From NCBI GenBank assembly GCA_963784195.1, contig CAWARA010000015.1, positions 310,001-374,000 on the forward strand: a DNA stretch of 64,000 bases. Direction: 5' to 3'. Below the pieces are notes generated by a model that was not told the DNA's origin, did not search any database, and was given only the letters and a program-made list of their open reading frames with translations. Shown piece after piece: positions 61,081 to 64,000 of this stretch; within the stretch, counting starts at the first letter, position 1, and each line of letters begins with the position of its first letter. The stretch comes from CAVQAH01 sp963784195 (GTDB lineage: Bacteria > Acidobacteriota > Vicinamibacteria > Vicinamibacterales > 2-12-FULL-66-21). The translations under genes and the position numbers were made by a program.

Positions 61081-62809
61081 TGCGTGAGGTGCTCATCCGG
61101 CGTGAGACCAGGATTGGTTGCGTTGCGTGCCGGGCACCGCGAGCTCGTTCGATGCGGCGACGACGATCTCAGTCGGCTCGATGTTCGGTACGCGCAGAGA
61201 TCGCGCACGCACGCGCATATCTCCGGCACCATGGTCAGGAGCACATCGATTGGGGTGAGTTCCGCCGGATTGACCCGATCAGCCGCAACTGGGGCTACGA
61301 GCGCGGTGTGCCGATCGATCGGTATTACATCGAGGCGTTTCTCGCCGCGCACTCATCCGACATACGCGGCGCCGTGCTCGAAGTTCAGGAGAACGACTAC
61401 ACGACGAAGTTTGGCGGATCGCGCGTCGAGTCATCGTCGGTCGTGGACCTGGACGAGGCCAACCCCCGCGCGACGCACTTGCGGACCTGCGATGCGCGCC
61501 GCATATGCCGTCCGACTCTTTCGACTGCATCATCCTGACCCAGACGCTGCACGTCATCGACGACGTGGATGCTGTGTTGAGCGAGTGCAGACGGCTCTTG
61601 AGGCCTGACGGCGTGATGCTCACGACGTTGCCATGCGCGAGCCGCGTCTGTCTCGAATATGGAACCGACGGCGATCTGTGGCGGATGACGCCGGCTGGTG
61701 GACGAACGCTGTTCGAGAAGACGTTCGGGGCAGGCTGCCGTCGAGTCCACCACCTACGGCAACGTGCTGTCGAACATGGCGTTCCTCGAAGGCCTCGGGA
61801 TTTCAGACTTGACCCCGCAGGAGTTCGACATCGTCGATCCGTATTTCCCGGCTCTCGTCGGAATCAGGGCGCGCAAAGAAACGTTGCGCGCGACGATCGC
61901 TCGAGCGGGCCGGGCGATCCTGCTCTATCACCGTGTCGCTGACGACGAGGATGTCCACGGTCTGTCGGTTTCGCCGTCAGCGGTTCGATGAACACGTGAA
62001 GCATGCTCGCGCGCGACTACCGCGTGATTCCGCTCGACGAGCTGTTGCGGACGCCAGCCGGCGACCTGCCGCCCCGCGCCATCGCGCTGACGTTCGACGA
62101 TGGGTATCTGGATAACCTCGTGGAGACGCGGCGCCGGTGCTGGAGCGGGCGGGGCTGCCGGCGACATTTTTTCTGACGTCAGGTTGGCTCTCTGGACCTG
62201 GCGAGTACTGGTGGGACACGCTCGAGCGCGTGCTCCTGCTCAACGAATCCGTTCCACCCTCGATCGACGCTGTCCGGACGGGACGTCGCTTCGTCTGAGC
62301 ACGGGAACGGTGGATCAGCGTCGCGCGTCGCACGATCAGCTCCATGCGCTGATGGTTTCGGCGCCGCTGGAGGTCCGCGACCGGCTGATCGCGGAGTTGA
62401 GTCGACTGGGTGGCCCTCCCGCTCGACGACGGCCGCTCGTCGCTGACGAGGTCGTGCAGCTTGCCCGTATCGCTGGCATGTCGGTCGGAGCGCACACGGT
62501 CAATCATCTCTCGCTTCCCGACCAGGACTTTGCCGTCGTCGCGCGCGAGTTGGACGACTGCCGCGACGGCACTCCAGAGGAGTCACGGGCAGGCCCGATC
62601 CAGGAGTTCGCCTATCCATACGGTGCGGCCTCCCGCGCGTGCGCCGAGCCTGTCCGGAGCAGATTTCAGCTGGGGATTGACCTGCGACGAAGTCGGAGAT
62701 CGGTTCGTCGTTCGACACCGCGCGGGCGGGCCGTATCGAGGTCAGGAACTGGACTGCCGGGCAGCTTTCGGAAAGACTCGATCGGGTGTTTGCGGCCAGC
62801 GAGCGCTGA
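61080..62809 (+). CDS. SAM-dependent methyltransferase fused to polysaccharide deacetylase (frameshifted)
   Basis: The first half has ISRNWGYERGVPIDRYYIEA, GAVLEVQENDYTTKFGG, VVDLDEANPRATH, DSFDCIILTQTLHVIDDVDA and LLRPDGVMLTTLP, a class I methyltransferase. After DPYFPALVGIRARKETLRAT the same frame runs into AILLYHRVADDEDVHGLSVS, the start of a NodB deacetylase, with ALTFDDGYLDN as catalytic motif, GLPATFFLTSGWLSGPGEYW, MSVGAHTVNHLSL and EFAYPYGAAS. The C-terminus (GRIEVRNWTAGQLSERLDRV) ends at TGA 62807-62809. About nine frame changes are present, including likely one-base losses near 61490, 62130 and 62268. The start is uncertain. Probably modifies a sugar chain. Confidence 0.7.
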
Positions 62810-63782
62810 TCCGCCGCATTACCGCGTGCCGGCGGGTGATCTTCTCGCGTTTGGCGATCGCGCGGAATGCCGTCGTGACCTGATGCTGCCACCGCTCGTC
62901 ACTCTGCGACGCGCGACCGCTCATCGTCGCGGCCAGCGGCTCGAGGCACGAACTGTCACCGACCGCCTGAACGGCGGCAAGAAACGAGACGGGCAGCCGG
63001 CCGTCACCTTCCCCAAAACTTTCGCGTAAGTCGTACATCGCCACGCGGCTGCCACGAAGCGCCAGCGCCTGATGGATGGCGCCACGCACGAGACGCCAGT
63101 CTTCCACGCGCGCCTTCCCGCGCGCGTCCGATTCCACGCGCCGGACCTCGTCGATCAGCTTTTGCAGCGCACCGAGCGGGGCTTTGGCGGCACGCGCCGA
63201 CACGGCCTTGCGCAGCAACTCCGGGTCGTCCGGCAACTGGCCGTCGAGCGCGTCCTTCCACAAGGCCTCTTCGGAGAACTTGCCCTGGGCGGCCGCGCGC
63301 GACTGCGCACGGATCGTGTCGTCAACGCCCGACCCGAGCGCTCCGGCGACCTTGTTGCGGACGTCGGCCGGCATCTGATCGAGCGCTTCGAGCGCGGCGA
63401 CACGCACGCGCCGCTCGACACGGTCGTTCAATGCAACAGCGACCAGCGAATCGAGCGCTGCAGATGCCGCGCTGCGATGCTGGCTGTCGAGGAGGCTGCG
63501 CATGACCCCAGCCGCCGCGATCGCCACATCGCCACCTTCCTCGATGCCCTGCCGCGCAGGCGCCAGGGCCCGGTGATCGCCCATGGACTCGAGCGCGCGC
63601 AGGATGGCCACGCGCGCCACTCGATCGGTCGTGCTCGAGAACGTGGTGACGAGGCGATCCACGGCCCTCGGCCCGATGACCGCCAGCCTCGCGATCGCCG
63701 ATTCACGCCTCATGTCGTCCGACTGGCAGAGCGCCTCGATCAGCGTACGGATCTCGGTGGACGCTGAGGCTTTGATGGGCAT
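62742..63782 (-). CDS. HEAT-repeat protein
   Basis: A 346-residue soluble alpha-helical protein. The start MPIKASASTEIRTLIEALCQ is chosen because upstream sequence is a simple repeat array. Helical repeats are visible: MRRESAIARLAVIGPRAVDR, VARVAILRALESMGDHRALA, VAIAAAGVMRSLLDSQHRSA, RRVRVAALEALDQMPADVRN. The C-terminal half (FLAAVQAVGDSSCLEPLAAT, HQVTTAFRAIAKREKITRRH) continues the pattern. HEAT repeats mediate protein contacts; the partner is unknown. It is intact and its end overlaps the convergent deacetylase by 68 nt. Confidence 0.78.
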   Translation of the reverse strand: MPIKASASTEIRTLIEALCQSDDMRRESAIARLAVIGPRAVDRLVTTFSSTTDRVARVAILRALESMGDHRALAPARQGIEEGGDVAIAAAGVMRSLLDSQHRSAASAALDSLVAVALNDRVERRVRVAALEALDQMPADVRNKVAGALGSGVDDTIRAQSRAAAQGKFSEEALWKDALDGQLPDDPELLRKAVSARAAKAPLGALQKLIDEVRRVESDARGKARVEDWRLVRGAIHQALALRGSRVAMYDLRESFGEGDGRLPVSFLAAVQAVGDSSCLEPLAATMSGRASQSDERWQHQVTTAFRAIAKREKITRRHAVMRRISARWPQTPDRVFPKAARQSSS

Positions 63783-63786
63783 GAGG

Positions 63787-63905
63787 CAGTGTAAATGGGC
63801 GATGGGCGATGGGCAATGGGCAAGGCGATGGGCGATGGGCAATGGGCGATGGGCGAGGGGCGATGGGCAAGGCGAGGGCAGGCGATGGGCGATGGGCAAG
63901 GTTAA
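63787..63905. repeat. GATGGGC heptamer array
   Basis: Upstream of the HEAT gene there are about twelve units of GATGGGC, AATGGGC or GAGGGGC, mostly in exact 7-nt register, interrupted by AAGGC. It is the most regular of the 7-nt arrays in this window. A promoter for the HEAT gene would have to lie within or beyond it. Confidence 0.75.
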
Positions 63906-63918
63906 GTAGACGGCGAAC

Positions 63919-63948
63919 AAAAAAAGGCCGGTCCGTTCGGGACCGACC
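63919..63948 (-). terminator. Rho-independent terminator (minus strand)
   Basis: On the minus strand GGTCGGTCC and GGACCGGCC pair over 9 bp (one G-U) around a 5-nt loop, followed by seven T. It lies 36 nt after a TAA at 63985-63987 and would end the gene entering from the right edge. Confidence 0.85.
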
Positions 63949-63984
63949 CTTTCAACGTTCTGTGATTTCAGCCGCGGACTTGGG

Positions 63985-64000
63985 TTAGGCCTTCACCATC
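63985..64000 (-). CDS. 3' end of an unidentified gene (partial)
   Basis: Only the last codons ..MVKA and the TAA stop are inside the window. The terminator just downstream supports a real gene end here. The product cannot be identified from four residues. Confidence 0.4.

Overview
The window is high-GC bacterial chromosome and looks like an acidobacterium, probably a Vicinamibacteria-type lineage. That placement is inferred from gene content and from the pilin and exopolysaccharide gene style, not from an rRNA gene. No rRNA or tRNA gene was found.

Layout. Positions 1-7.2 kb hold the end of the spc operon and the alpha operon (rplO, secY, adk, map, infA, rpmJ, rpsM, rpsK, rpsD, rpoA, rplQ). 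A second elongation-factor-G-like gene faces them (7.3-9.4 kb, minus). From 14.1 down to 9.5 kb a minus-strand operon encodes a Yip1-type membrane protein, an HlyD/MacA-type adaptor and two MacB-type permeases, with no ABC ATPase. A TraF/PorV-like outer-membrane protein follows. From 15.6 to 43.2 kb lies a large type IV pilus region: pilB-pilT-pilC-pilS-pilR-pilA in the order known from Myxococcus, two more pilin genes, a VKOR-DsbA fusion, an ABC exporter pair resembling Myxococcus PilH/PilI, a TPR protein, pilD, an extra histidine kinase, a full minor-pilin operon (fimT, pilV, pilW, pilX, pilY1), a zinc-ribbon TPR gene, a second pilV-pilW-pilX set and a second NtrC-type regulator. aroB, nadB and proS follow (43.2-47.4 kb). 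From 47.4 to 62.8 kb there is an exopolysaccharide or O-antigen type locus: membrane glycosyltransferase/TPR protein, many GT2 and GT4 glycosyltransferases (several fused), a Wzm/Wzt-like ABC exporter and a methyltransferase-polysaccharide deacetylase. A HEAT-repeat protein ends the window.

Regulation. pilA has a textbook sigma-54 promoter, and a TGACA-N5-TGTCA palindrome lies about 110 bp upstream of it. A closely matching palindrome lies upstream of pilB. Sigma-54-type -24/-12 elements also sit 12-15 nt before the start codons of the two minor-pilin operons. PilS/PilR and the second NtrC-type protein are the obvious candidates to act on these sites.

Data quality and structure. About 17 genes, including essential secY and aroB, are broken by one-base frame changes. 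Nearly all go in the same direction (+1) and most are explained by one extra G after a C. I annotate these genes at full length and treat the breaks as probable sequence errors. Intergenic spaces carry degenerate arrays of 7-nt units and 18-20 nt palindromes with a CT-NN-AG centre. Three of those palindromes lie in frame inside nadB.
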